A stretch of 64,000 nt of DNA from Amia ocellicauda (taxonomy: Eukaryota > Chordata > Actinopteri > Amiiformes > Amiidae): positions 14,317,249-14,381,248 of the forward strand of contig NC_089858.1 of assembly GCF_036373705.1 (NCBI RefSeq), read 5' to 3'. Both the position numbers and the translations under genes were made by a program. The notes beneath the pieces are model-generated. The model was not told the origin of the DNA, did no database searches, and saw only the letters and a list, made by a program, of their open reading frames with translations. Numbering within the stretch: the stretch's first letter is position 1; each line of letters begins with the position of its first letter. Below, in pieces: positions 37,301-48,415 of the stretch.

Positions 37301-40300
37301 TTGGAGGCCTCTGTCCCATGTTACGGAATGACAACAAATAAGTCCAGGTGCCGCAACTCCCCCCCAGTACACCCCCACCACCAATTGTGTCCCTCGTCCT
37401 CCAGTGCACCCTCCCCAGTGAAGGCAAGTGGGTTTCTTGAGGAAGGAGTTTAGCACAGCCACACATAATCATTTACCAGGGAAAATATTAAATCAGTAAA
37501 GTTCCAATACAGCTGTTATTTCTCCATCACATCAGACACCCCTGACATGAACTGCTCCAGATATGCACAAAGTTGAGTTATGCACACAGACCACTTATTC
37601 ACACAGGTGAGTTATGCACACAAACCAGTTATGCACACAGGTGAGCTATGCACCCAGGCCAGTTATGCACACCCTAAGATCCTGTCTTTGTCACCATGTG
37701 TCTTTCTCAGGTGTCGTTGCCAACGGCGGTTCAGCAATTGTTTCAGATTCAGCAGGTTAGGTGTTTGCTCACATGTGAGGGACATTTTCCATTACTTTGA
37801 TTTCTGTGAGGACATCAAAGGAAGAATTCAGGTCATGTAGTGAAACTTTCTCACATTTATATAGTGCCCCTGATGCATGTAGAGTGACCAGACATCTCGC
37901 GGGACACATTTTGAGCATTTGTCCCACATCCCGAAACAATTACAGTGTCCCGCATTATGAGTTTAAACATAAACATGACACATTTTATTCAACAAAACAA
38001 GGTCTCCAATAATTATAATTCTAGATAATGATGGGCTGCTCGGCACTCGATACTGTCCTGACCTTTTCAACACTTACTGTATTGGAACAACATTCCGAGA
38101 CGTGTTCCAAAAACACTTCTGTCACGTGACGCTGGGTTTTTCTAAACTTTTTGTCACGCGATATTGAACAAAACCTGTCATAAACAGTTGACTGTCTCAG
38201 GTTATAAAATCGAGGTGACAAAACCAAAAACGTTGAATGCATGGTGTCACGTTGTTGCGAGAGATTTGTGAGATCACTGAGAGATTGTGAGAGTTAGCTG
38301 TGTGAAAATTGTTTATAGTTAACCTATTTTTTTATATTCAGTATTCAGTTTTATATTCAGTACAAATCACCACACATCCCCCTCACCTGTCCCTTTGCAC
38401 AAGCACAAAAAAACACAATTCCCCCCAGTATCAATGTATAATTTCCAGTTGCACCGTTATCTGAACCAACAATATGAACCCACTTGCTCAAACATGTATT
38501 AAATGCACAATAGGCCTATCACACTTTACAAAGATTTTTGTTTACATTTTTGGCCTGAAAATTTGATTCCCAGTCGTATCAGTGAAATCAACTAAATTCA
38601 TTTTTTTTTAAACCACTCCAAATCTCCATCCTTGTTTGAAACTATATTGGAAGAATACGTGTCCATTTCTACATTCTGTTTATTGTCTCACACAGATCCT
38701 AGATCATTCAATGAACCACCGTTTTGGCAAAATATTGATAAGGAAAAACCTGAATTCGATATTATGTCATCCTGATAGCAGGACCACTGTATAACCGCTC
38801 ATCCACAGAAATCTACTCAAAATAGAAGAACAGACTTGCAAGATTATCAATAACTGCTATGACTGCAGCTGCCAGCTGATTTCACTGTTGAGTAAATGTT
38901 TCTAGCGTTTCACAAAGCCTCGACTCAAATGTTTCAATTGTCTCAGTGTTTTGGAAAGCCTCGTTCTGTCCATCACTAATTCTAGACCCTGTGCTTTTTA
39001 TATCTGTTGGTTAAGATGCTAGGGTTAATTGTCGTCAATCAAACCGTGCTGACGAACATGTGATTGGTCAAACAGTACGGCAACAGGCAGGCAGTTGTAA
39101 ATCGTACGCACATCAGTGAGCTGGTAATTCTAACTAGCGTGGTGATATAAGACTTGCCTAGGTAAGATAGCTAATTTCTCTAACAATGAATCCAAGAGTG
39201 ATAGCTCCATTCACCATAACACTTTTTGAGCAAAAGCATTCCCATGAAATTGCGTGTGTTGACCAGAAACGGTAGGGTTGATTGCAATCTTACATTCCCA
39301 TAGCTCTCAAGTATCGTGCATTGAGGCTCCATCTCAAGCTCTCATGGATTGTCAATTAAATCTCACGCATTTGTCCAAAAATCTCACCCCCTTAACAAAT
39401 ACGTGCATACCCCCGAAGGCTCTCGCTTTTACCCACCGCTGTCACCGCATTTATTGAATATGACGAATCTCATGCATTGACGTTTGGAAAACTTGAGACC
39501 TATGCATTCCAGTGTTTGCAGACATCTTTTGGCTTTTAACAGAGAAACTGTGGCAGTGAATGTGATTCCCATTTAACCCCACTTGGCATCCGGCAAAGTC
39601 CTGCATTAGAGGGCTTCGTGCCTTTCAATTGCGCTTGGCAAATCTGGTCACTCTAGATGCATGGCCCTAATACCTAGCCGTGGCTGGAGCTGGCCTTAAC
39701 TCAGTGTTAACACTGCAGGGATGTTGTTCAGCGCATTGTGCAATATGGCTGGATACATTGTACCAAAACAGTTGCTATGTCAGTGGATGACTTTCAAAGG
39801 AATTTATACCAGTAACTGATGGTCCTCTGTTTAGCTTTGTCCAACTAGTTGTGGAAGAAAACAAATCTTCACTCATAGGATAGTTTGCAGAATCACCCAA
39901 AGTAGTTTATTCAAGCACAACCTGACCATGGTGACCATATAGGTTTCCTTATGGAAACTTACAGCAACAACAAAAGCAACACAAACAAAGTAATTCAAGG
40001 TCAGAGTATATGTTTACTGGCAGATATGTTTATATGACATCATACAGTCAATTCTAACCAACAACAATCTTAAGTTTAGCTTACTGGAAGATGCATACAT
40101 TTTCCAGACAAATGCACAAGGTGACATTAAAGACAAGAGGACAAGTCAGATGTCACGTACACACAAATTGCGAGGCATATTAACGCTTCATGGGGGGGGG
40201 GTTCAGTCCCTCCTCCTGGTAAGACAATAAACAATGCCGTAGCTACACCTTGCCAAATATTTGAGCTCTTTTATGGAAAGTGCAGTGGCCACCTGCAATT

Positions 40301-43300
40301 TCCTGGATCTTGTACAGTGCATCTCAAATTATATTTTTATCCTGCCCCAGGTCGTAAGGGTCAACCTCCAGTTACATAATACATACATTTTGCTGCTTCT
40401 CACAGAATACAAAAGTCACCTTTTAGATGTCAATGTCCTGTTCAGTAATTCCTTTTGTTTCTTATAGAATACAAAGTCAGACAATATCTGTTATTTTCCA
40501 TTCGGTTTACATACACTGTTTGCATCTATTGACTCTTAACTTTATTAAAATGTCTAATTCTAGATTCTCACAGATTCTAACAGGGATTCTACAAATCCCT
40601 CCTTTTGGTCCCTGGCCAATCCTTAGGGAAGGGCAATGGAACAATTTTACATGTATTTTGTGCTATAGGAGCTAACTGTATTGTTTGCTTCATAGCTTTT
40701 ATTCTGTTTATTTGATTAATTCGACATTTCCACCAAAACACTTTATAAATTAAACTATTGATACAAGGATTGATGCTACTATGGATGCCATTTGAGCTGT
40801 TTCACCATATATTATACCTATGAATACAGATACAAAGAGTAATTATTTTCCATATCAACATCACTATAATATTAATTGGTTGCCCTGGATTTTTTTTCTT
40901 TAGTTTTGAATAGATGATCTCTTTTATTTCCCATGCCTTAGGTTTTGTTAATTTCGACTTACTATTTTGTTAGTCTTATTCTGGGCAATGTTATGTTGAC
41001 TATAGTTTCCAAAGTGGTGTTGTCCTTTGCTAGTTTCAATCCTTAACACTTGAACATTAACTTGGTTGGTGACGTTGGTGAATGGGCTCTGAACAAAAAA
41101 ATATTCGACCCCTGTCAGGCATCTGCAGTTTCAGTACATAACAAACAATGATGTTTACAAGAGCTGTAGCAATAGATTAGTGTTGCTATGTAATTTCTGG
41201 TAAGAAAAACACCAGGGTTTGTAACCAGAAGGTCAATACACTGGGTACACTGGTTGGCAGTGCAGTGGTACTAATAGCGTAGTGCTCACACACGTACATA
41301 TAACACAAAAAAATATGTAATGTGAGTGACATGTGGCTGAGTTGCTCCCCAGTGTGTCTCGCTGTTTCACCTGCACATTCCTGACCACATTAGACTACAT
41401 TCCTGAGACTCCACATTATGTATGGGAATTATACCACCACCTTGTGAGCAAAGCCTGATCTGCAGTCCTGGTATGACTTGTGTTTGTGGGCTGAGCTGCC
41501 TAGGGGAGCGCACTGGGAGAGCTGCTGTTCAGGATGTTTCTCAGCCAGGGAGTTAATTCACCTTTTATTCTGGAATGATTTTAACTGTCCTTGTAAACAG
41601 GAGACGAGGGCCATCTAACAATTCTCTCCCCCCTCCCCAGGTGAGCAGGTGGCTGTGTTCCGGGCGCAGGACGGCACGGCCCATGTGGTGGATGCCTACT
41701 GCCCCCACCTGGGTGCCAACCTGGCAGTGGGGGGGCGTGTGGTGGGGGGGTGCATCGAGTGCCCCTTCCATGGCTGGCAGTTCCGGGGGGAGGACGGGAA
41801 GTGTGTGCGCATCCCATACGCTGAGAAAGGTGAGTGCAGCGCCAGCGCAGTGCAGCACTGTTGGAGCCTGTGGGACACTGTGGGGAAATGCAGTAACACA
41901 CTGAACAACACTGTGGGAACTACAATACAGCAATACTGAATACTGTACATAGTGTGTAAAGCTCAGCTCAGCCCTGTTGGACAGCAGTCTAGACTGTGCT
42001 GCCTACTGTTTGTTTGTGTGAGGTCAGAGGTCATCACAGCAGGAGATGCCCTGTCCCACGTGTCTCTCTTGTCCCGCGTGTCTCTCCTGTCCCGCATGTC
42101 TGTCCTGTCTCTTGTGTCTTTCCTGGGCACTGAATCGGCACAGTCACCACCTCACCTGTCCACTCCCCACTCTCCCTGGAGGAGGACTGCTTAGTGAGAG
42201 AGATGCTGCGTCCCTCTCTTCTCTCTCCTCTCCCTCTCTCTCTCTAATACCTCTCTGTGCTTCAGTGCCTGACTTCGCTCGGATCCGGACCTGGACGAGC
42301 TGCGAGGTGAATGGGATGGTGCTGGTCTGGTACCACTGCGACGGTCTGGACCCGGCCTGGAGCCTCCCTGAGATCGAGGAGATCTGTCGGGGGGAGTGGG
42401 TGTACCGTGGGCGCACAGAGCACTTCATCAATGCCCACATTGAGGTCAGCCTTCATATATTATATAAGATATGTGTTTAAGAAGGAAGATCAGAACAAAA
42501 GCTCTCACTTTTCATCCAGATGCCAGGCAAGACACAGGCTACCTGCATTTGTGGGAGAGTGTGTGTGTTTTGTGTACCTGTGTGTCAGGGTGTGTTATGT
42601 ACCTGTGTCAGTGAGTGCTGTCTGACCCCTGTGTGGCTACAGGAGATCCCAGAGAACGCGGCTGACATCGCTCACCTGGCTCACCTGCACACACCGGGCA
42701 TTGTGAGTGGCACAGACCTGCGCTACACCAACAGCAAGACATGGGAGTTCCTGCGGCATGACTGGAAGGTGAGCAGAAGGGGGTATACTAGGTGTGTGTG
42801 AAGAATGACCCCGATTGATCACAACTGGCTCTGACTGGCCCTGACTGGCGCTGACTGACCTGGCTGATGCTGACTGGCCTGGCTGACCCTGGCCCTGTGT
42901 CCTGCAGGTGGATTGGATGCCTGAGCCCGAGCCCAACAGGCACTGCTCCCAGATGCTGGTGAAACATTCACTCACCGTGTTCGGCCGCCGCTGGCCGCTG
43001 CTCGACCTGGACGTGGTGGCCAGACAGGTAGGCACAGTGGGGGGAGATTCCAAAAATTATTATTCAACTCTTCTCCACATTTCCCAAATTAGGAATTAAT
43101 ATAGTATAGGTAGTATAGATTGAGCACACTGCTTGCTTTCTGAATAACTTGAATAGTACAGTTTGTCTGAGCATCTCCAGCTTTAAAGCTGCCCTGAGTC
43201 TGCTGGCCCTCCCAGTCCTCACCTCTTGTCTACCTGAGCTGCATCTCTGTGTCTTTGCGTCTGTTCCCTGTCTGTTTGTCTGTCTTGGAGTGTGTGCACA

Positions 43301-43832
43301 CCCTCACTCTGTCTGTCTGTCTGTCTGTTTTGGCTGTGGCGCGCTGTAGGTGGGACCTGGTGTGGTGTACCTGACCTTTGACCACAGCTTCCTGGGCCGT
43401 GGGGTGATCCTGCAGGGTGTGACCCCCGTGGAGCCGCTGCTGCAGTGCGTCTCTCACAGCATCTTCTACCAGAGCGGCATCCCGCCCATCGTGCCCAAGT
43501 TCATCCTGCGGGCCGAGTGCATACAGGTATCCTGCTGCCTCAGAAGCACTCCCCTTCTCAAATGCATGCTTTAAAACTTCCTTACCTGCCAATGATGAAT
43601 ACAGAAAATGTATTACTCACTCTGCTCTGTCCCTGACCCTCTGTCCATGACCCTCTGTCCCTACCTGCAGTTCGAGCGCGATGTGATGATCTGGAATAAC
43701 AAGAAGTATGTCTCCAAGCCCCTGCTGGTGAAGGAGGACTCTGCCATACAGAGGCACCGGCGCTGGTACAGCCAGTTCTACAGCGAGAACAGCCCCCGCC
43801 TGCGCTTCCAGCACGAGTCCCTGGACTGGTGA
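31355..43832 (+). CDS. nvd: Rieske oxygenase, Neverland/DAF-36 family (cholesterol 7-desaturase), complete
   Basis: Seven exons, 31355-31784, 41641-41829, 42266-42444, 42643-42768, 42908-43027, 43350-43526 and 43671-43832, sum to 1383 bases (460 aa) with consistent phases. The N-terminus has two hydrophobic segments (about residues 9-28 and 57-82). The Rieske [2Fe-2S] site is C164-P-H166 and C184-P-F-H187. The mononuclear iron site lies at [13 protein letters not shown] (D274, H277, H282). This pattern fits Neverland/DAF-36, which converts cholesterol to 7-dehydrocholesterol in insects, nematodes and some deuterostomes; mammals lack it (family knowledge). Activity in this animal is inferred, not shown. 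Intron 1 is 9.86 kb and separates the membrane-anchor exon from the catalytic exons. Every key residue is present and no frame break was seen. Confidence 0.93.
32620..33835. mobile_element. 1.2-kb foldback element in nvd intron 1
   Basis: Near both ends lie inverted copies of CAGATTTAACTTA(C/T)ATCTTG, TCCAGATTTAGTAAATA and AAATAAATGCTAAATC-like sequence, at about 32636-32760 and 33690-33815. The arms are built from short TAAAT/ATTTA units; the centre (about 32950-33540) is unrelated and GC-richer. It looks like a non-autonomous DNA element with long inverted arms. Borders are approximate and I could not fix a target duplication. Confidence 0.7.
34660..35060. repeat. Possible dispersed repeat in nvd intron 1
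   Basis: The AGG-, ACA- and CAGG-rich text (GGCACAGGAAGGACAAACCC, GGGACAGGCAGGAGGTCAGG) has the look of a fish retroelement end. I cannot assign a family or borders. Confidence 0.3.
35508..35600. repeat. CA-rich microsatellite
   Basis: Repeated ACAC, ACACTC and ACACATTC units in nvd intron 1. Confidence 0.85.
37576..37675. repeat. 17-bp minisatellite, about six copies
   Basis: Copies of a 17-base unit close to GTTATGCACACAGGTGA, alternating with a variant ending AAACCA. Located in nvd intron 1. Confidence 0.8.
38026..38978. mobile_element. hAT-type non-autonomous transposon with 8-bp target duplication
   Basis: The 953-bp element starts TAATGATGGGC and ends GTCCATCACTA, so the ends form short imperfect inverted repeats (TAATGATGG / TAGTGATGG). 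It is flanked on both sides by the exact 8-mer ATTCTAGA (38018-38025 and 38979-38986), the target-site length typical of hAT elements. No transposase frame is present, so it depends on an enzyme elsewhere. It lies in nvd intron 1. Confidence 0.88.
38987..41640. other. Rest of nvd intron 1
   Basis: AT-rich, with a G run at 40191-40200. No coding sequence or element with clear borders was recognised. The acceptor for exon 2 (CCCCTCCCCAG) ends at 41640. Confidence 0.5.
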
Positions 43833-44933
43833 TCTCCACACAGGGAGGGTCTTACAGACTCTCTCTCTCCCTCTCCCTCTCTCCCTCTCTCCTTTCCTTT
43901 TCCTGAGCATTTGTCCAATTCAGTTCACCGCTCTTCCTCAGTGTGTTTAGAAATGCCTGTCCTGGGATCAGCTGCAGTGCCTCTCCGGTTCCGCACCGCT
44001 CACCGGCTCCTGCTCCAGGCATCTGGCGGTTCTGTGATGGAGGAGTATCTGACGTGAGTGTCGGTGGAAGCAGCCTTGAGTCGTTTATCAAATTCCTCAA
44101 TAATTTATTTTGCCTGCTGAAGGAGCCCATCCCTGGCAGAGCAGACACAGTTTTTCCAAAGAGTCTTTATTTTCAAGTGCAATTAAGGGGCACCAGTGAC
44201 TCTGCCTGTATCTGTACTTGTGTGCCAATCGTGTGATGGAAGACACACCTCCTGTGGTGGGACAGTGTGGAGAGCCCATTAACACACAGCCCTGCACAGG
44301 ATCACTCGCCACTGCTCAGCATCTGGAGTGAAAACTGACCCACAACTGACAGACTGATTGAACATGAACCCTCCTGAAAGATGCCTGAGTGCTGGTTTTA
44401 AGATGGGGCTGTTAATTAAGCCCGGCCCCCAGTGTTCTGTAGAAGAGGGCTGCGCAGACAGGGGTGTGAGGTGGGCTGGCTGCGCAGACAGAGGTGTGAG
44501 GTGGGCTGGCTGCGCAGAGAGGGGTGTGAGGTGGGCTTCCTTTCTCCAGTACTGTGACAACTCTCCTTCCATTTAACTGGCAGTAATGGATGGGGGTGAA
44601 TGAAGAACAGAGTGTTTTTAGAGAGCCAATTAGCAACACCAAAGACATTGCATTTTGTTGGGAAACTGTGAGAAGCCATAATGATCTGATTTTATTGAAG
44701 TGTCTTTGTTTATTTGCTAAGTGTAAGCATGCACACTTCTGTGTATGTGTGTATGTACATATGTATGTGTGAGTGTATATAGTATATATGTATTTACACA
44801 CATACCAGTAGGCAGACATCCTAGCTTTGTTAGAACAGGTGTTTATATATAGGCATCATTAAAATTATATTTTGTGATTAGTAGGTAGATTAGTAGATTA
44901 ATGTAGGTGTATATGTATGTGTGTATATATGTA
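43833..44933. other. Intergenic downstream of nvd
   Basis: Begins with a CT-rich stretch just after the nvd stop. It holds a 30-bp minisatellite at 44449-44539 (listed separately). No gene was recognised. Confidence 0.5.
44449..44539. repeat. 30-bp minisatellite, three copies
   Basis: TGCGCAGACA-like starts at 44451, 44481 and 44511 give an exact 30-base period with few substitutions. Confidence 0.9.
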
Positions 44934-45466
44934 CAGTTAGGTCCATAAATATTTTGACAGTTACACAATTGTCATCATTTTGGCTCTGTACGTCACCACA
45001 ATGGATCTGAAAGGTAACAACCAATATGTACTTTAAGTGTAGACATCTTTAATTTGAGGGTAGTTACATTAAGAACAAGCAGGAACTAAAGACAGCTGCA
45101 GTGCAGTCCTGGCAGAGCATCACCAGGAAAGAAACCCAGCATCTGGTGATGTCTATGGGTTCCAGACTTCAGGCAGTCATTGACTGCAAAGGATTTGCAG
45201 CCAAGTATTGAAACTGACAGTTGAATGAATGATTATGTTAGTTTGTCCAATTACTTTTGAGCCTCTAAAATTGGGGGGACCACATATAAAAATGGGTGTA
45301 ATTCCTACACCGTTCACCCAATCTGGATGTAACTACCCTCAAATTAAAGATGAAAGTCTACACTTAAAGGACGTCTTGATTGTTTCCTTTCAAATCTATT
45401 GTGGTGGCGTACAGAGCCAAAATTATGACAATAGTGTCGGTGTCCAAATATTTATGGACCTAACTG
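44934..45466 (+). mobile_element. Internally deleted Tc1 element
   Basis: The ends CAGTTAGGTCCATAAATATT and (inverted) AATATTTATGGACCTAACTG are flanked by TA at 44932-44933 and 45467-45468. Inverted similarity extends about 135 bases inward on each side. Only about 250 bases remain between the arms, holding a transposase remnant. It is non-autonomous. Confidence 0.93.
45104..45211 (+). pseudogene. Remnant of Tc1 transposase C-terminus
   Basis: An open stretch of 35 codons plus stop reading QSWQSITRKETQHLVMSMGS... and ending CKGFAAKY, typical of the C-terminus of fish Tc1 transposases. The rest of the gene is missing. Confidence 0.85.
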
Positions 45467-46387
45467 TATGTATGTAATGTATGTGTGTGTTTGCAGGTAT
45501 AGTTAAGATATACCAGAGACAGACAGGCAGTAAATCCTCTTTGATCCCTCGGCAGTTATACATCCAGTAATTTCAGACTCGCACAGTTTATAATGTGAGT
45601 ATTACTGTGGTGTGATTGCTACCCAATCTGTCTGTGCCAATAGCGGCAGCCAGAGGACAGCACTGACAGCACGACCTGCTCCTCTCCAGCCTGGCACTGG
45701 GCACTCGAGCTCCAAACTAACACAGATCCTTAGAATTGGATTGGATTTAGGCAATATTAAAGGCAATATTATTAACCTGACATATCGAACTGTCTTTCTC
45801 AAAATGTTCAAACCAATAGCTTGTTTAATACTATTTATACTGATTATGCTAAATCGATTGGAGTTATATTAAACATATTTGAATTAATTAATGTCAACCT
45901 TATCTGCAGGAAATATATTCAAAAGAATAGCTCAAGTGAAGGAATATAATTAATGCTCATCTTTAATAAATGTTAGTTACTGCAGCACAGCCTTCGTAGA
46001 TACAGTAGCCCCTGCTTGCATGATCTAAGCAGCTGCCCCATGGTTGGCAGCACCCAGTCCAGCCCCGAGCACCCGGCCCTGGCCCCAGACTACCACAGAG
46101 ACCTGACTCCTCACCAGAAGCACCATTTCAAAACACATTTGAGATTTTTGCACAAACTGAGCTTTAGTGCTCTGGGGCTCATGAGGAGGGGGCAGGGCTG
46201 CTCCCTGGCTGGGCTGTATGTGTGTGTGTGGGGGGGTATTATTTTTTCTCCCCCTAAAAATATTTTTGAAATTATTTTTATAAATGCATTATCTGTAAGA
46301 ATGAATATTTTACATTATTTAATGTATACTAAATAATATAACAATATTTTTTGTCAGAGCATTACATTTATTTAATTATTTATATAT

Positions 46388-46388
46388 A

Positions 46389-46442
<54 letters not shown>
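46388..46442. repeat. (AT)n(GT)n microsatellite
   Basis: A long AT run followed by GT repeats, next to the left end of the DD36E transposon. Confidence 0.9.
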
Positions 46443-46451
46443 ACGCATATA

Positions 46452-47672
46452 CACTCACCTAAAGGATTATTAGGAACACCATACTAATACTGTGTTTGAC
46501 CCCCTTTTGCCTTCAGAACTGCCTTAATTCTGCGTGGCATTGATTCAACAAGGTGCTGAAAGCATTCTTTAGAAATGTTGGCCCATATTGATAGGATAGC
46601 ATCTTGCAGTTGATGGAGATTTGTGGGATGCACATCCAGGGCACGAAGCTCCCGTTCCACCACATCCCAAAGATGCTCTATTGGGTTGAGATCTGGTGAC
46701 TGTGGGGGCCAGTTTAGTACAGTGAACTCATTGTCATGTTCAAGAAACCAATTTGAAATGATTCGACCTTTGTGACATGGTGCATTATCCTGCTGGAAGT
46801 AGCCATCAGAGGATGGGTACATGGTGGTCATAAAGGGATGGACATGGTCAGAAACAATGCTCAGGTAGGCCGTGGCATTTAAACGATGCCCAATTGGCAC
46901 TAAGGGGCCTAAAGTGTGCCAAGAAAACATCCCCCACACCATTACACCACCACCACCAGCCTGCACAGTGGTAACAAGGCATGATGGATCCATGTTCTCA
47001 TTCTGTTTACGCCAAATTCTGACTTTACCATCTGAATGTCTCAAGAGAAATCGAGACTCATCAGCCCAGGCAACATTTTTCCAGTCTTCAACTGTCCAAT
47101 TTTGGTGAGCTTGTGCAAATTGTAGCCTCTTTTTCCTATTTGTAGTGGAGATGAGTGGTACCCGGTGGGGTCTTCTGCTGTTGTAGCCCATCCGCCTCAA
47201 GGTTGTACGTGTTGTGGCTTCACAAATGCTTTGCTGCATTCCTCGGTTGTAACGAGTGGTTATTTCAGTCAAAGTTGCTCTTCTATCAGCTTGAATCAGT
47301 CGGCCCATTCTCCTCTGACCTCTAGCATCAACAAGGCATTTTCGCCCACAGGACTGCCGCATACTGGATGTTTTTCCCTTTTCACACCATTCTTTGTAAA
47401 CCCTAGAAATGGTTGTGCGTGAAAATCCCAGTAACTGAGCAGATTGTGAAATACTCAGACCGGCCCGTCTGGCACCAACAACCATGCCACGCTCAAAATT
47501 GCTTAAATCACCTTTCTTTCCCATTCAGACATTCAGTTTGGAGTTCAGGAGATTGTCTTGACCAGGACCACACCCCTAAATGCATTGAAGCAACTGCCAT
47601 GTGATTGGTTGGTTAGATAATTGCATTAATGAGAAATTGAACAGGTGTTCCTAATAATCCTTTAGGTGAGTG
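46452..47672 (-). mobile_element. Intact Tc1/mariner DD36E (Incomer-like) transposon
   Basis: The 1221-bp element has perfect 29-bp terminal inverted repeats (46452-46480 and 47644-47672; outer end CACTCACCTAAAGGATTATT) and TA target duplications (46450-46451 and 47673-47674). Between them lies one uninterrupted 346-codon transposase gene on the minus strand, its stop three bases from the left repeat. Nothing visible would prevent it from being autonomous. Near-perfect structure suggests a young insertion. The catalytic spacing fits the DD36E/Incomer family described in animals. Confidence 0.95.
46484..47524 (-). CDS. DD36E transposase, complete 346 aa
   Basis: The protein starts MGKKGDLSNFERGMVVGARR, with an HTH domain (SISQSAQLLGFSRTTISRV at about residues 24-42) and a second one further on (TLTEITTRY onwards). 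The catalytic triad is D in WADESRF, D in FQQDNAPCH and E in LNPIEHLWD, with 36 residues between the second Asp and the Glu. It ends KAKGGQTQY. The enzyme would bind the 29-bp ends and move the element by cut and paste into TA sites. No stop or frameshift is present. Codon use looks unremarkable. Confidence 0.95.
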   Translation of the reverse strand: MGKKGDLSNFERGMVVGARRAGLSISQSAQLLGFSRTTISRVYKEWCEKGKTSSMRQSCGRKCLVDARGQRRMGRLIQADRRATLTEITTRYNRGMQQSICEATTRTTLRRMGYNSRRPHRVPLISTTNRKKRLQFAQAHQNWTVEDWKNVAWADESRFLLRHSDGKVRIWRKQNENMDPSCLVTTVQAGGGGVMVWGMFSWHTLGPLVPIGHRLNATAYLSIVSDHVHPFMTTMYPSSDGYFQQDNAPCHKGRIISNWFLEHDNEFTVLNWPPQSPDLNPIEHLWDVVERELRALDVHPTNLHQLQDAILSIWANISKECFQHLVESMPRRIKAVLKAKGGQTQY

Positions 47673-48004
47673 TATATGCTTGTGTGTATGCATGTATATG
47701 TATAGATGTGTGTTTGTATAGATTATTGAACAATATCCTTATTTTTTCATTTCAATATTAAAATATGAACGTGACATCTAAGAGTTACTTGATTAGAAAA
47801 CTAATGAAAATGTAATAATTTAACGACAGAATAAAACCCGAGTTAGCAATATATTGTGCAATGCATTCAGGCAACAGAACCAAGATGTACACATGACGCG
47901 TGCTTCACAGTGGAGGCGGTGCGCGCCCTGGACTCGCTCTGAACGGGAGACAGAGAGGCGTCACAATGTGAACGAACTCCCCAGCGACGCGGGCACATTT
48001 TAAA

Positions 48005-48105
48005 ATAGGATAGGATCCTTGGATCACTATTAATGGACACCAAACGAGCACGATGGGTCGAATGGCCTCCCCTCGGTTGGACACTGTCTTATGTTCTCAT
48101 GAGCA
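48005..48105 (-). repeat. Dispersed retroelement tail, copy B
   Basis: Contains GGATAGGATCCTTGGATCAC...GGACACCAAACGAGCACGATG...GGCCTCCCCTCGGTTG, the reverse complement of 25495-25585 with few changes, then CTTATGTTCTCATG, a tail often seen after this repeat in fishes. Confidence 0.75.
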
Positions 48106-48109
48106 CCTG

Positions 48110-48260
48110 CAGCCCCGGCCCCGCCCCGCGCAGTGTGCCGCTGATTGGACGCCCCGCCCGCTCTCTTGTGATTGGCGGCCTGTGGCGCAGGTGCGCAGGT
48201 GCAGGTGCGGCGGGTCAGCGGGACACGTCAACCCGGACACGCACTCGGCAGCTCCAGCGC
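48110..48260. promoter_or_regulatory. GC-rich presumptive promoter of the RING gene at 48416
   Basis: CpG-rich sequence (GCCCCGGCCCCGCCCC, GCGCAGGTGCGCAGGTGCAG) with E-box-like CAGGTG repeats. Assigned by composition and position. Confidence 0.35.
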
Positions 48261-48415
48261 GGTGACCTTTAATAAGTATATTTCTCGATTATCATGCGTA
48301 TAAGTAAATGGACATTCATTAAAAAATAGTGGGTTATATTACACTATTCAATATTAAAATGAAGTTAGATCATTTTTAATCTACTACATATTTGAAAGGT
48401 AGCTGGTGTTAAAGC

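Noticed and set aside
37576-37675. CRISPR-like array of short repeats
   Set aside because: Units are contiguous without unique spacers and the genome is eukaryotic; it is a minisatellite.
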